From: Georgenia sp. SYP-B2076
Lineage (GTDB): Bacteria > Actinomycetota > Actinomycetes > Actinomycetales > Actinomycetaceae
Reading direction: 5' to 3'
Assembly (NCBI RefSeq): GCF_003991205.1
Contig: NZ_RXOZ01000034.1
Coordinates: 62,001 to 126,000 of the forward strand
Length of the DNA: 64,000 bases
Shown here: positions 43,681-52,307 of the stretch, one piece after another
Position numbering within the stretch: position 1 is the first letter of the stretch
Layout of the letters: each line of letters opens with the position of its first letter
Program-made: the position numbers and the translations under genes
The notes under the pieces: model-generated
What the model was told of the DNA's origin: nothing
The model's database searches: none
What the model saw: only the letters and a program-made list of their open reading frames with translations

Positions 43681-43916
43681 TTTCCCGCAAACGGGGTTAT
43701 TCCGGGCCGCGCGGCCCGTCGGACGGTCCCCGCTGTGAGCGGTCCCACAGGGACAACAAGTGGCAAGTTCCCGAGAGGCCTAGGTCGGGCAGACGCGGCG
43801 GGGGCAGCATGGGTACCAACCCGCCCGGAGAGCTCTCGGCACCGGTGCGCCCTCACCGGGCGCCGCCGGCCGACGCGCCTCCGGGCTACCTCTGACCGCC
43901 TCCGGGAGACCCCGTC

Positions 43917-45260
43917 ATGGACTGGCTGCACATCGTCTACGTTGTGCTCGGCATCGGGCTGATGCTGCTGCTCAACATCAAGTGGAAGATCAACGCGATG
44001 ATCGCGCTGCTGCTCGCGGCGCTGCTCATCGGCTTCCTCGAGGGCTTCGCGCCGCTCGACCTGCTGAACACCATCCAGACCGGCTTCGGCTCGACGCTGG
44101 GCTCGCTGGCGATCATCGTCGTGTTCGGTGCCGTCATCGGCAAGCTCATGGTCGACTCCGGTGCCGCGCACCGGATCGCGCGGACCCTGATCGACCGGTT
44201 CGGGATCCGGTTCGTCAAGTGGGCGATGGTCATCGCCGGCCTGGTCTTCGGCCTCGCGATGTTCTACGAGGTCGCGTTCATCATCCTGGCGCCGCTGATC
44301 ATCTCGGTGGCGATCGAGGCCAAGATGCCGTTCCTCAAGATCGCCATCCCGGCGGTCGCCGCCGCGACGACGGCGCACTCGCTGTTCCCGCCGCAGCCGG
44401 GCCCGGTCGCCCTGGTCGACGCCTACGCCGCCGACACCGGCATGGTCTACATCTACGGCATCATCATCGCGATCCCGACCGTGATCATCACCGGGTTCGT
44501 CCTGCCGCGGTTCCTCGGCAACCTCGACCGCCCCATCCCCAAGCTGCTGCAGTCCTCGGAGCCGATCGAGGAGCGCAACATGCCCTCCTTCGGCATCTCG
44601 ATCTTCGTGCCCCTCATCCCGGCGATCCTGATGATCGCCGCGACGATCGCCAACATCTGGCTCACCGAGGGCTCGACCGCCCACACCTGGGTCAACTTCT
44701 TCGGCTCCTCGATCGTGGCCGTGTCGGTCGCGATGGCCGCCGCGTTCTACTTCTTCGGCATCCGCCCGGGGCGTGGGATCCAGTGGGGCATGGACGGCTT
44801 CGGGGAGGCCGTCAAGGGCATCGCCATGGTCGTCCTGATCATCGGCGCCGGCGGCGCGCTCAAGCAGGTCATCATCGACACCGGCATCGGCGACTACATC
44901 GGCTCCCTCATGGGCGCCACCTCAATCTCGCCGTACATCATGGCCTGGCTCATCACCGTGCTCATCCGCCTGGCCACCGGCCAGGGCGTGGTCTCGGCCA
45001 TGACCGCCGCAGGCATCATCGGCGCCGCACTCATGGGCCCCGACGGCACCCTCGTCGGCGTCGACCCGGCCCTGCTCGTGCTCGCCACCGCGGCCGGCTC
45101 GAACACCCTCACCCACGTCAACGACGCCTCGTTCTGGCTGTTCAAGGGCTACTTCGACCTCTCCGTCAAGGACACCCTCAAGACGTGGGGCCTGCTCGAG
45201 CTCTGCAACTCGGTCGTCGGCCTGGGCATGGTCATGCTCATCAGCGTGTTCGTCGGCTGA
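43917..45260 (+). CDS. GntP-family gluconate:H+ symporter
   Basis: The protein has 447 residues and about 12 membrane helices. GntP family marks are [52 protein letters not shown] in the middle, the long hydrophobic [20 protein letters not shown] and [19 protein letters not shown] near the end. It should take up gluconate or a related sugar acid such as glycerate. A hydroxyacid dehydrogenase gene starts one base after its stop, which favours a glycerate or 2-hydroxyacid role over simple gluconate use. No gluconokinase is present. The 267 bases upstream hold no recognised operator apart from the MarR palindrome. Confidence 0.93.
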   Translation: MDWLHIVYVVLGIGLMLLLNIKWKINAMIALLLAALLIGFLEGFAPLDLLNTIQTGFGSTLGSLAIIVVFGAVIGKLMVDSGAAHRIARTLIDRFGIRFVKWAMVIAGLVFGLAMFYEVAFIILAPLIISVAIEAKMPFLKIAIPAVAAATTAHSLFPPQPGPVALVDAYAADTGMVYIYGIIIAIPTVIITGFVLPRFLGNLDRPIPKLLQSSEPIEERNMPSFGISIFVPLIPAILMIAATIANIWLTEGSTAHTWVNFFGSSIVAVSVAMAAAFYFFGIRPGRGIQWGMDGFGEAVKGIAMVVLIIGAGGALKQVIIDTGIGDYIGSLMGATSISPYIMAWLITVLIRLATGQGVVSAMTAAGIIGAALMGPDGTLVGVDPALLVLATAAGSNTLTHVNDASFWLFKGYFDLSVKDTLKTWGLLELCNSVVGLGMVMLISVFVG

Positions 45261-45261
45261 C

Positions 45262-46212
45262 ATGAGCACCAGGTTCACGGCGCGGCGCATGGTGCTCTCG
45301 GGCCCGCTCGCCGCCGCCGTGGCCCGCGCGCTCGGGGAGGTCCCCGGCCTGGCCACCCGCGTGGCCGCGGCCGGGGACGTCTCCGCCGCCGACCTGGCGT
45401 GGGCGGACAGCTACGCCGGGTTCACGGTGCCCGGCAACCTCGGCTCCTCGGCCGTGCGGTGGGTGCACGCCATGGCGGCCGGCGTCGACGCGGCCCTGCG
45501 GTCCCTCGGCACCTCCCCCGCCGTCGGCGGGCCGGTCCTGACCCGGACCGTCGGGTCGATGCCGCGCGCGATCGGCACGTACGTCCTCGGCCAGGTGCTC
45601 GCCGACCATCTGCAGCTTGCCCGCTACCGGGACCAGCAGGCCCGGCACGTCTGGGCGCCGCTCGCCAACCGCGCGCCGGGGAACCGGGGCGTCGTCGTGC
45701 TCGGCACCGGCGAGATCGGCGCGGGCATCGCCGGTGTCCTGCGCGGCGGCGGCTTCCGCGTGGTCGGCATGAACACACACGGGCGTGCGCGTGCCCCCTT
45801 CGACGAGGTGGTGGCGCTCCGTGACGGGGCCGCCCACCTGGCGGGCTGCGACGTCCTCGTGTGCGCGCTGCCCCTGACCGACGCCACGCGCGGCCTGCTC
45901 GGGCACGACCTCTTCGCGCACCTGGACGACGCGCTCGTCGTCAACGTCGGGCGCGGCGCGTGCGTCGTGCCCGCGGGCCTCCGCGCGGCGCTGGCGGACG
46001 GGCACGTCCGCCACGCCGTCCTCGACGTCGTCGAGACCGAGCCGCTCCCGGGCGACGACTGGCGCTGGGACCACGAGCGCGTGACACTCACGCCGCACGT
46101 GTCCGGACCGACCGAGCCCGCCGACGTCGTCGCGGCGATCCTTCAGTGCCGGGAGGCGCTCGCGCGGGGCGAGCGGCCGGCGCTCGCCGTCGACCTCGCC
46201 CGGGGGTACTAG
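45262..46212 (+). CDS. D-isomer-specific 2-hydroxyacid dehydrogenase
   Basis: The product has 316 residues. The NAD(P)-binding loop is VVVLGTGEIGAGIAGVL. The catalytic Arg is in NVGRGACVVP, the Glu in DVVETEPLPGDDW and the His in LTPHVSGPTEP, so all three active-site residues are present. The layout resembles glyoxylate/hydroxypyruvate reductase A (GhrA). It directly follows the GntP-type permease and is probably co-transcribed, so it may oxidise or reduce the imported acid. Confidence 0.9.
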   Translation: MSTRFTARRMVLSGPLAAAVARALGEVPGLATRVAAAGDVSAADLAWADSYAGFTVPGNLGSSAVRWVHAMAAGVDAALRSLGTSPAVGGPVLTRTVGSMPRAIGTYVLGQVLADHLQLARYRDQQARHVWAPLANRAPGNRGVVVLGTGEIGAGIAGVLRGGGFRVVGMNTHGRARAPFDEVVALRDGAAHLAGCDVLVCALPLTDATRGLLGHDLFAHLDDALVVNVGRGACVVPAGLRAALADGHVRHAVLDVVETEPLPGDDWRWDHERVTLTPHVSGPTEPADVVAAILQCREALARGERPALAVDLARGY

Positions 46213-46267
46213 ACCGGCGTCACGCTCGCCGTCGCCCGGGGGTGCCGAACGGGCGGCGCTCGCCGTC
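46181..46267. repeat. Triplicated 11-bp direct repeat at gene 3' end
   Basis: CGCTCGCCGTC occurs at 46181-46191, 46223-46233 and 46257-46267. The first two copies are each followed by GCCCGGGGGT. The last coding bases of the dehydrogenase gene appear duplicated downstream of its stop, as after slippage. Confidence 0.6.
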
Positions 46268-46299
46268 ACGATCGCGGTCGCCGAGCGGGCGGCGGGGGA

Positions 46300-46794
46300 T
46301 CACCAGCCCGCCGCCGCTCGGCGCCGCGCGGCCAGGAACTCCCGCAGCTGCCCGACGACGAACGCGTGGTCGTCCCGCTGGGGCAGCCCGGAGACGCCGG
46401 CCGCCCCCAGCAGGGTGCCGCCGGCCAGCGCGAGGGGGAAGACCCCGCCGTGGGCGGCGTAGCGGTCCACGTCCAGGCGGCTGTCGCGGTCGAAGTCCTT
46501 GCCCTGGACCCGGAACTGCTCCCCCACGCCCAGCGAGCTGTGCCCGTAGCGCAGCACGACGGCGGTCTTGCGCTCCAGCCAGGCGTCGTTGTCGGCGCTC
46601 GTCCCCTCGAGCGCGGCGTGGAAGACGCGCTGCCCGCCGAGGACGATGCCGACCGTGACCGGCAGGGCCCGGTCGGCCGCCGCCGCACGCATCCGGGAGC
46701 CGAGCTGCCAGGCGTCCTCCCTGTCGAAGGAGGTCACCCGCAGCTCGGCCTCCTCGGCGAGGATCTGTTCGTAGAACTCGGACGAGTAGGTCAT
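46300..46794 (-). CDS. Heme-degrading/GlcG-HbpS-like domain protein (UPF0303 type)
   Basis: The product has 164 residues. It starts MTYSSEFYEQILAEEAEL, continues FDREDAWQLGSRMRAAAADR, has VTVGIVLGGQRVFHAALEG and the Arg/Lys helix AWLERKTAVVLRYGHSSLGVG, and ends with HGGVFPLALAGG and GVSGLPQRDDHAFVV. This is the UPF0303 group of the GlcG/HbpS fold, some members of which bind heme or cobalamin. It is cytosolic with no signal. Role unknown; it is probably monocistronic between a dehydrogenase and a permease gene. Confidence 0.82.
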   Translation of the reverse strand: MTYSSEFYEQILAEEAELRVTSFDREDAWQLGSRMRAAAADRALPVTVGIVLGGQRVFHAALEGTSADNDAWLERKTAVVLRYGHSSLGVGEQFRVQGKDFDRDSRLDVDRYAAHGGVFPLALAGGTLLGAAGVSGLPQRDDHAFVVGQLREFLAARRRAAAGW

Positions 46795-46834
46795 GGGCGC
46801 CACTGTAGGGCGCCCGCGCGGCGGCCTACCGGGC

Positions 46835-48310
46835 CTAGATGCCCAGGGCCTGCTGGATCGGGCCGAGCGCGAAGTACACGACGAACAGCGCGGCCACGAC
46901 CCACATGAGCCAGTGCACCGTGCGCGCCCCGCCCCGGCGGGCGGCGGCGAGGACCACGTAGGCGATGAACCCGGCGCCGATGCCCGCCGTGATGGAGTAG
47001 GCGAACGGCATGAGGACGATCGTGAGGAACGCGGGGATCGCGATGCCGGCGTCGCGCCAGCTGATGTCCGTGACCTGCTGCATCATGAGGAACCCGACGA
47101 TGACCAGCGCCGGGGTCGCCGCCTCGTACGGCACGGCCGCCGCCAGCGGGGCCAGGAAGGTGGCCAGCAGGAAGCAGACGCCGGTGACGATCGAGGCGAA
47201 GCCCGTGCGGGCGCCGTCGCCCACGCCGGTGGCGGACTCGATATAGCTGGTGTTGGAGGAGACGCCCGCCGCGCCACCGGCGGCCGCGGCGATGGAGTCG
47301 ATGACCAGGATGCGGCTGGTGTTCGGGGGGTTGCCGGCCTCGTCGAGCAGGTCGGCCTCGGCGCCGATGGCCACCATGGTGCCCATCGTGTCGAAGAAGT
47401 CGGCCAGCATGATCGAGAAGATCAGCAGCAGCGCGGCGATGGGGCCGATCTTCTCGAAGGCCCCGAACAGCGAGAAGTCACCGAGCGTGGAGAACTGCGG
47501 GGCCTGGATGACCGGGCCCTCCAGTGCCGGCACGGACAGGCCCCAGCCGCCCGGGTTCTCCGGGCCGAGGACGCCGAGGTGGGCGACAGCCTCGACGACG
47601 CCGGCCAGGACCGTGGCGGCCACGATGCCGATGAGGATGGCGCCGCGCACCTTCCGCACCATGAGGACCATGATGAGGAACAGGCCGACGATGAACACGA
47701 GCGACGGCCAGCCGGCCAGGGAGCCGTTCACGCCCAGCCCGAGCGGCGTGCCGCCGCCGGTGCGCACGATGCCGGCATTGACGAGGCCGACGAGCGCGAT
47801 GAACAGGCCGATGCCCACCGAGATGGCGACCTTGAGCTGAGTCGGCACGGCCCTGAAGATGGCCCCGCGCAGCCCGGTGAGCACCAGGACGAGGATGATC
47901 AGGCCCTCGAGGACGATCAGGCCCATCGCGTCGCCCCACGTCATGCCGGGCAGCCCGACGATCGTGTAGGCCAGCAGGGCGTTGATGCCCAGCCCCGCCG
48001 CGAGGGCGAGCGGGAAGTTCGCGACGGAGCCCATGAGGATCGACATGAGGCCGGCCACCAGGGCGGTGCCCGCGGCGACGGCGGCACGGTTGGGCTCGTC
48101 GGTCCCCCCGCCGAGGTACGCGCCCGTGCTGTCCGGGGTGGAGAGGATGAGCGGGTTCAGCACGAGGATGTAGCACATCGCGAAGAACGTCACGATGCCG
48201 CCGCGCACCTCCCGGCCGACGGTCGAGCCCCGCTCCGTGATGCGGAAGGTGCTGTCCAGCCAGCCGGGGGACGTCTTCATGGGGGGCGCGCTCGGCGCTG
48301 CTGTGCTCAC
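46835..48310 (-). CDS. NCS2-family purine permease (AzgA-like)
   Basis: The product has 491 residues from GTG 48310. The AzgA/GhxP type is shown by STVGREVRGGIVTFFAMCYILVLNP, the scaffold LALAAGLGINALLAYTIVG, ADFFDTMGTMVAIGAEADLLD, and GVSSNTSYIESATGVGDGARTG, which carries the substrate-binding region. It imports adenine, guanine or hypoxanthine with protons. It is divergent from the DUF2530 gene. No purine riboswitch is visible in the 112-base divergent region. Confidence 0.94.
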   Translation of the reverse strand: MSTAAPSAPPMKTSPGWLDSTFRITERGSTVGREVRGGIVTFFAMCYILVLNPLILSTPDSTGAYLGGGTDEPNRAAVAAGTALVAGLMSILMGSVANFPLALAAGLGINALLAYTIVGLPGMTWGDAMGLIVLEGLIILVLVLTGLRGAIFRAVPTQLKVAISVGIGLFIALVGLVNAGIVRTGGGTPLGLGVNGSLAGWPSLVFIVGLFLIMVLMVRKVRGAILIGIVAATVLAGVVEAVAHLGVLGPENPGGWGLSVPALEGPVIQAPQFSTLGDFSLFGAFEKIGPIAALLLIFSIMLADFFDTMGTMVAIGAEADLLDEAGNPPNTSRILVIDSIAAAAGGAAGVSSNTSYIESATGVGDGARTGFASIVTGVCFLLATFLAPLAAAVPYEAATPALVIVGFLMMQQVTDISWRDAGIAIPAFLTIVLMPFAYSITAGIGAGFIAYVVLAAARRGGARTVHWLMWVVAALFVVYFALGPIQQALGI

Positions 48311-48410
48311 GTTGGCCAATCGTCGCACACCCTCCCATTTCCTGGAATCGGCGTCTCACCGCCGATGTGGCGTGGCTGACACCCCGGCGCACGGCCCCGC
48401 CGGGGGCCTC

Positions 48411-48416
48411 TACCAT
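48411..48416 (+). promoter_or_regulatory. -10 box of a leaderless promoter
   Basis: TACCAT lies six bases before ATG 48423, and no ribosome-binding site is present. This supports both the start codon and leaderless transcription of the DUF2530-dehydrogenase pair. Confidence 0.55.
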
Positions 48417-48422
48417 CGGGCC

Positions 48423-48722
48423 ATGCCCGACATGCACCTCTTCGAGCGGCGCCCCGACCCGCCGACGGCCAAGGTCAACGCCGTCACGCTGGCCGTGACG
48501 GGCACCGCGGTGTGGGCGGCCGGCACGGTCGTGGTGGCCGTCCTCATCGCCCAAGGTCGCGTCGGGCACCACCTGCTCGACGTCTGCCTCGCCGGGCTCG
48601 GCATGGGCGTCGTCGGAATCGCCTGGGGCTTCGTCCACGAGCGCCGGGCCCGCCGGGTCGCGGCGCCGCCGTCCCCGTCCACCCCGTCACCATCACCCTC
48701 AAAGGAGAGCCCCACCCCATGA
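48423..48722 (+). CDS. DUF2530 membrane protein
   Basis: The product has 99 residues with two membrane helices (LAVTGTAVWAAGTVVVAVLI; LLDVCLAGLGMGVVGIAWGF) after a short N-terminal segment RRPDPPTAKVNAV, as in actinobacterial DUF2530 proteins. The tail is Ser/Pro-rich. Its stop overlaps the ATG of the following dehydrogenase (ATGA), so the two are coupled. Function unknown. Confidence 0.75.
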   Translation: MPDMHLFERRPDPPTAKVNAVTLAVTGTAVWAAGTVVVAVLIAQGRVGHHLLDVCLAGLGMGVVGIAWGFVHERRARRVAAPPSPSTPSPSPSKESPTP

Positions 48723-49660
48723 AGATCCTGCTGCCCACGGGTATCGACCTGCACCCCGCCCTGCCCGACGACGTCGAGGCCGTCCCGTACTCCCCCTCGG
48801 AGCCGCTGCCGGCCGAGCACCACGACGCCGAGGCGTTGGTCGTCTGGGGCAACTCGCGGGAGCACCTCGAACAGCTCGCCCGGGACCTCACCGGGCTGAC
48901 CTGGGTGCAGGCCCTCGCCGCGGGCCCCGACGCCGTCCTCGCGGCCGGCTTCGACGACGGCGCCGTCGTCACCTCGGGGCGCGGCCTGCACGACGCCACC
49001 GTGAGCGAGCACGCCCTCGCCCTCTCGCTGGCCCTGATCCGCCGCCTGCCGCAGGCGCGTGAGGCGCAGCGTGAGCACCGGTGGGCCACCGAGATCGGCG
49101 GCGTGCAGCCCCTGCGCCCCTCCGGGCAGATCACGACCCTGATCGGCGCGCGCGTGCTCATCTGGGGGTTCGGCTCCATCGGTCAGCGCCTCGCGCCGCT
49201 GTACCGCTCCCTCGGCGCCACCGTGACGGGAGTGGCGCGCAGCGCCGGGGAGCGGGCCGGCTTCCCCGTCGTGGCGGAGGAGCAGATCGAAGCCGCGCTC
49301 GCCACGACCGACCTGCTCGTCATGGTGCTGCCCTCCTCGCCCGCGACGGACAAGGCCCTGAATGCCGAGCGCCTGGCCGCGCTGCCGGAGGGCGCCCTGC
49401 TGGTCAACGTGGGCCGCGGCACCACCGTGGACGAGGACGCGCTGGTCGAGGCGCTGCGCGCCGGCCGCCTCGCCGGGGCGGGGCTCGACGTGACCGCCGT
49501 CGAGCCGCTGCCGGCCACCTCGCCGGTGTGGGACGCGCCGAACCTGCTCCTCACCCCGCACGCCGCCGGCGGGCGCCCGGTGGGCGCCGACGAGCTCATC
49601 TCGCACAATGTCGCCGCGCTGCTGGCCGGTGAGCCGCTGCGCAACGTCGTCGGGCGCTGA
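48719..49660 (+). CDS. D-isomer-specific 2-hydroxyacid dehydrogenase (second)
   Basis: The product has 313 residues. It carries ARVLIWGFGSIGQRLAPLY for NAD(P) binding, LLVNVGRGTTVDEDALVEAL with the catalytic Arg, DVTAVEPLPATSPVWD with the Glu and LLTPHAAGGRPVG with the His. AAAGGAGAG precedes the ATG, which lies inside the DUF2530 stop. Substrate unknown; similar proteins are phosphoglycerate dehydrogenase-like or hydroxypyruvate reductases. It is only distantly similar to the dehydrogenase at 45262. Confidence 0.9.
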   Translation: MKILLPTGIDLHPALPDDVEAVPYSPSEPLPAEHHDAEALVVWGNSREHLEQLARDLTGLTWVQALAAGPDAVLAAGFDDGAVVTSGRGLHDATVSEHALALSLALIRRLPQAREAQREHRWATEIGGVQPLRPSGQITTLIGARVLIWGFGSIGQRLAPLYRSLGATVTGVARSAGERAGFPVVAEEQIEAALATTDLLVMVLPSSPATDKALNAERLAALPEGALLVNVGRGTTVDEDALVEALRAGRLAGAGLDVTAVEPLPATSPVWDAPNLLLTPHAAGGRPVGADELISHNVAALLAGEPLRNVVGR

Positions 49661-49790
49661 GGGACCACCGCACCGTGCGGACGGGGCCCGCCCGTGGCCA
49701 GGTCGACGCACGTCGCCCGTGGGGTCGACGTGGCGCCCAGCAACCAGCTGTGGAGGCGGGCGGGCCGCCTACTGCAGCGGAGGAGCGGAA

Positions 49791-50396
49791 TTGACGGACA
49801 CGTCTGACGGAAGCTTCTCGGTGTTGGCGGTGTGCACCGGCAACATCTGCCGGTCGCCCGCCGCCGAGCGGCTGCTGCGCTCGGCGATCGGCACCGACCG
49901 AGGGATCGCGGTCTCGAGCGCGGGCACGGGCGCGCTGGTCGGCCAGCCCGTGCACGAGCCGATGGCGGAGCTGCTCCACGGGGTCGGCGTGGGCACCGAG
50001 GGCTTCGCGGCCCGCCGCGTCACGCAGTCGATGGTGCGCGACGCGGACCTGGTGCTGGCGCTGACCCGCGCGCACCGTGCCGCCGCGGTCGACCTGTGGC
50101 CCGCCGCGGTGCGCCGCGCCTTCACACTGCGTGAGTTCGCCCGGCTGGGGAACCGGGTGGACGGCGCCGAGCTCGAGGCCCAGGCAGGGCCGGGGGCCGG
50201 CCCGGCCCGCCGGCTCGCCGCGCTGGTGCCCCTGGCGGCGGCGCACCGGGCGCAGGTACCGGCCGAGCTCGACGATGTCGTCGACCCGTACAAGCGGACG
50301 CTGCCCGTCTACGAGGCCTCGTTCGACCAGATTCTCGCCGCGGTGCAGACAGTCGCTCGGCTCGTGCTGGGCGCCGAGGGCTCGACCGGGGCCTGA
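49791..50396 (+). CDS. Low-molecular-weight protein-tyrosine phosphatase
   Basis: The product has 201 residues. The active-site loop VCTGNICRSPAAE holds the CX5R signature near residue 15, and the general acid is in DVVDPYKRTLPVYE. The start is TTG 49791, supported by AGGAG at the right distance; no ATG or GTG fits. The middle carries about 40 extra residues compared with the 150-residue Wzb-type enzymes. Such enzymes regulate exopolysaccharide export kinases, but no such kinase is nearby. Confidence 0.9.
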   Translation: MTDTSDGSFSVLAVCTGNICRSPAAERLLRSAIGTDRGIAVSSAGTGALVGQPVHEPMAELLHGVGVGTEGFAARRVTQSMVRDADLVLALTRAHRAAAVDLWPAAVRRAFTLREFARLGNRVDGAELEAQAGPGAGPARRLAALVPLAAAHRAQVPAELDDVVDPYKRTLPVYEASFDQILAAVQTVARLVLGAEGSTGA

Positions 50397-50439
50397 CCGC
50401 CCACCGCCTCGACCGAGGCGACGTGTCCGGCGGTCCGTG

Positions 50440-50853
50440 TCAGAGAGGCTCTCCCGGGCCGCCAGGTCCGGGCCCTTCCCCCGTCCGCAGGAGCACGTGG
50501 GTGAGCGCCGTCGCCGCCTCCTCGGCGCACGCCTCCAGCTCGGGCAGGTGCGCACGGGCCTGGTCGACGGCGCCGGCGTGGGCGGCGTCCGCCGTCTTCC
50601 TCGCCAGGCCGGCGACCGTGTCCGCGCCCACCATGGAGCTCGAGCAGGACAGGCTCAGCGCCGCCACGTGCGCGTGCTCGCCGTCGTCCCCGGCCAGTGC
50701 GGCGCGGATGCGCGCCATCCGGCCGTCCAGCATCGCGACGTAACGCTCGGCGAACGCGCGGGCGATGTCCGCGCCCATCTCCTCACTGAGGGTGCGCAGG
50801 ACGTGCGGTGAGATGGCCGGCTGCCCGGCGTGGCCTGCGGGCACGGTCAGCAC
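50440..50853 (-). CDS. HPt-fold protein lacking the phospho-histidine (paralogue 1)
   Basis: The product is about 137 residues; the start is uncertain (GTG 50853 or 50844; an Arg/Ala-rich in-frame extension reaches further upstream). The helical bundle starts HVLRTLSEEMGADIARAFAE, then AMLDGRMARIRAAL, the normal HPt opening. At the phosphosite helix, where HPt proteins have A-H-x-L-K-G, this has A-L-S-L-S-C followed by SSSMVGAD, so His is Leu. It is paralogous to the proteins at 54578 and 55105. It may bind response regulators without phosphotransfer. It converges on the phosphatase gene. Confidence 0.7.
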   Translation of the reverse strand: MLTVPAGHAGQPAISPHVLRTLSEEMGADIARAFAERYVAMLDGRMARIRAALAGDDGEHAHVAALSLSCSSSMVGADTVAGLARKTADAAHAGAVDQARAHLPELEACAEEAATALTHVLLRTGEGPGPGGPGEPL

Positions 50854-51346
50854 CCGGGCCGGGGGCGCCTGCGCCCGCACGGCCCGGGCGCGCGCCGCGG
50901 CGTGGGCGCGCGCCGCGGCGTGGCGGTCGCGGTTCCGGGCGGGCGCCGCGGCCCGGCGGTCGCGGTTCCGGGGCCAAGGCCCTGGCGGCCCGTCATGGTT
51001 TCGCTCACTGCTCGTCCTCAGGGGCTGCGGAGCGGGCGATCCTCGGTCGCTCCTGGTGCCGCCGGTGGCGGCGACCTCGCGATCCCGGGTGTGCGCTTCA
51101 CCGTCCGCGCACGTCCGGAACTGACCCGTCAAGCACAGCAGCGAGCAGCCCCGCGCGGGATGCCGTTCCGGATGAAGGCCCTGGTGAAATGCGGCTCTCA
51201 CCCTGTGTGGTTCTGGGCGATGGCGGCGGCGGGCGCAGGTGAGGCGGGGTGTCGGCGCGGGTGAGGCCCCCGGTTCACGGCGCGTCCGATGCGGGGCACG
51301 CGCCGACGCGTCAGCACTCGTCAGTCGGAGCAGGCACCGACGCGGC
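50854..51346. other. Gap of 493 bases with low-complexity repeats
   Basis: The gap holds an Arg/Ala-coding low-complexity stretch. Within it, GGCGGTCGCGGTTCCGGG occurs twice (50922-50939 and 50955-50972) and a CGCGCGCCGCGGCGTGG unit is also duplicated. Part may be the true 5' end of the HPt-like gene. I see no other gene or RNA. Confidence 0.4.
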
Positions 51347-51880
51347 TCACTCGAAGTCGACGTCGCTCTCGGGGAACCCCAGCTGCCGCCCCCGGTAGGA
51401 CATGGCGATCTCCACCCAGGGCAGATAGTCCAGGGTCTTCTCCGAGACCCACCACAGGTGGCCGCGGCCGGGGCGGTTCACGACCATCGCGGCGTGGTGG
51501 CCGGACGGCGCCGTCACGAGCGGGGTGACGTGCCGGCTGGTCGAGGGGCCGACCCCGGGGATCCACCGCATGCCCGTCCGGGGCGGGTCGAGCAGGAGGT
51601 TCGCCGTGGCGATCTCGGCCACGCCGAGCAGCTCGGCCTCGAGGGTGATCCTCCACTGCGGCGCCATGACGGGTTCGCGTGCGAAGAACCCGCCGGCGAC
51701 GGTGCCGTCGATGTCGCCGCCGACCTGGAGCACGTCTGCGGCCGGCAAGGACGGCACGCGGCCCGTGCTGACGACGAGATCGACGCCGTCACACCAGGCG
51801 GACGTCGTGTGCGCGCCGTGGGCGACGATCTCCGCCTCGATCTCGGACGGCACTCGGTTGAGTAATACGGTGGCGGGCAT
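51347..51880 (-). CDS. Hypothetical protein, 177 residues
   Basis: The protein is soluble, with no signal or membrane helix. It starts MPATVLLNRVPSEIEAEIVA and contains the Asp/Gly-rich VGGDIDGTVAGGFFAREP and WRITLEAELLGVAEIATANLLLD. AGGGG lies ten bases before the ATG. I do not recognise the family; the mix of short strands and helices suggests an alpha/beta or beta-sandwich fold. The neighbours are an HPt-like gene and small ORFs, so a signalling link is possible but unproven. Confidence 0.6.
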   Translation of the reverse strand: MPATVLLNRVPSEIEAEIVAHGAHTTSAWCDGVDLVVSTGRVPSLPAADVLQVGGDIDGTVAGGFFAREPVMAPQWRITLEAELLGVAEIATANLLLDPPRTGMRWIPGVGPSTSRHVTPLVTAPSGHHAAMVVNRPGRGHLWWVSEKTLDYLPWVEIAMSYRGRQLGFPESDVDFE

Positions 51881-52006
51881 TGCTCGTTTCCCCTCGTCAG
51901 CGTGGTCCGGGCTGGATCTGGGTCTGGCTCGAGCATCGACCCGATTGGGGACGCTCGCGACACGAAAAGGTGCCATGTCCGGTTCCTGCCCGAGCGGCGT
52001 GGCGTG

Positions 52007-52297
52007 TCACCGCACCGGCCGCCACCTGCCGCCGGCCCGGCACTCCAGGTTCGGCCGCCCGGGCGTCGCGAGGCCTCGCACCGTCGCCTCGACACGCCGG
52101 GCGACGGCGTCGGCGTCGCCGTCGTCGTCCGCGGTGAAGCGCACGCTGATCACGGGCGCACCGCGGACGATGGCGACGTCGCGGGCCTCCACGGTGACCA
52201 CCTCGGCCGCGGCGTCTGCCGCCGCGGGCAGCAGCCCTTCCGGGGCCACGCCGGGGCGGAGCAGCCCGACGGCCATCCTCACGCGGTAGGACGGCAC
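52007..52297 (-). CDS. Hypothetical protein, 96 residues
   Basis: The GTG at 52297 follows GAGGGCGCGC. The protein starts VPSYRVRMAVGLLRPGVAPE and has repeated beta strands (VVTVEARDVAIVRG; VISVRFTADDDGDADAVARR), suggesting a small alpha/beta domain. No family is recognised. It begins ten bases after the MFS gene stop on the same strand and is probably the second gene of that operon. Confidence 0.6.
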   Translation of the reverse strand: MPSYRVRMAVGLLRPGVAPEGLLPAAADAAAEVVTVEARDVAIVRGAPVISVRFTADDDGDADAVARRVEATVRGLATPGRPNLECRAGGRWRPVR

Positions 52298-52307
52298 GCG
52301 CGCGCCC

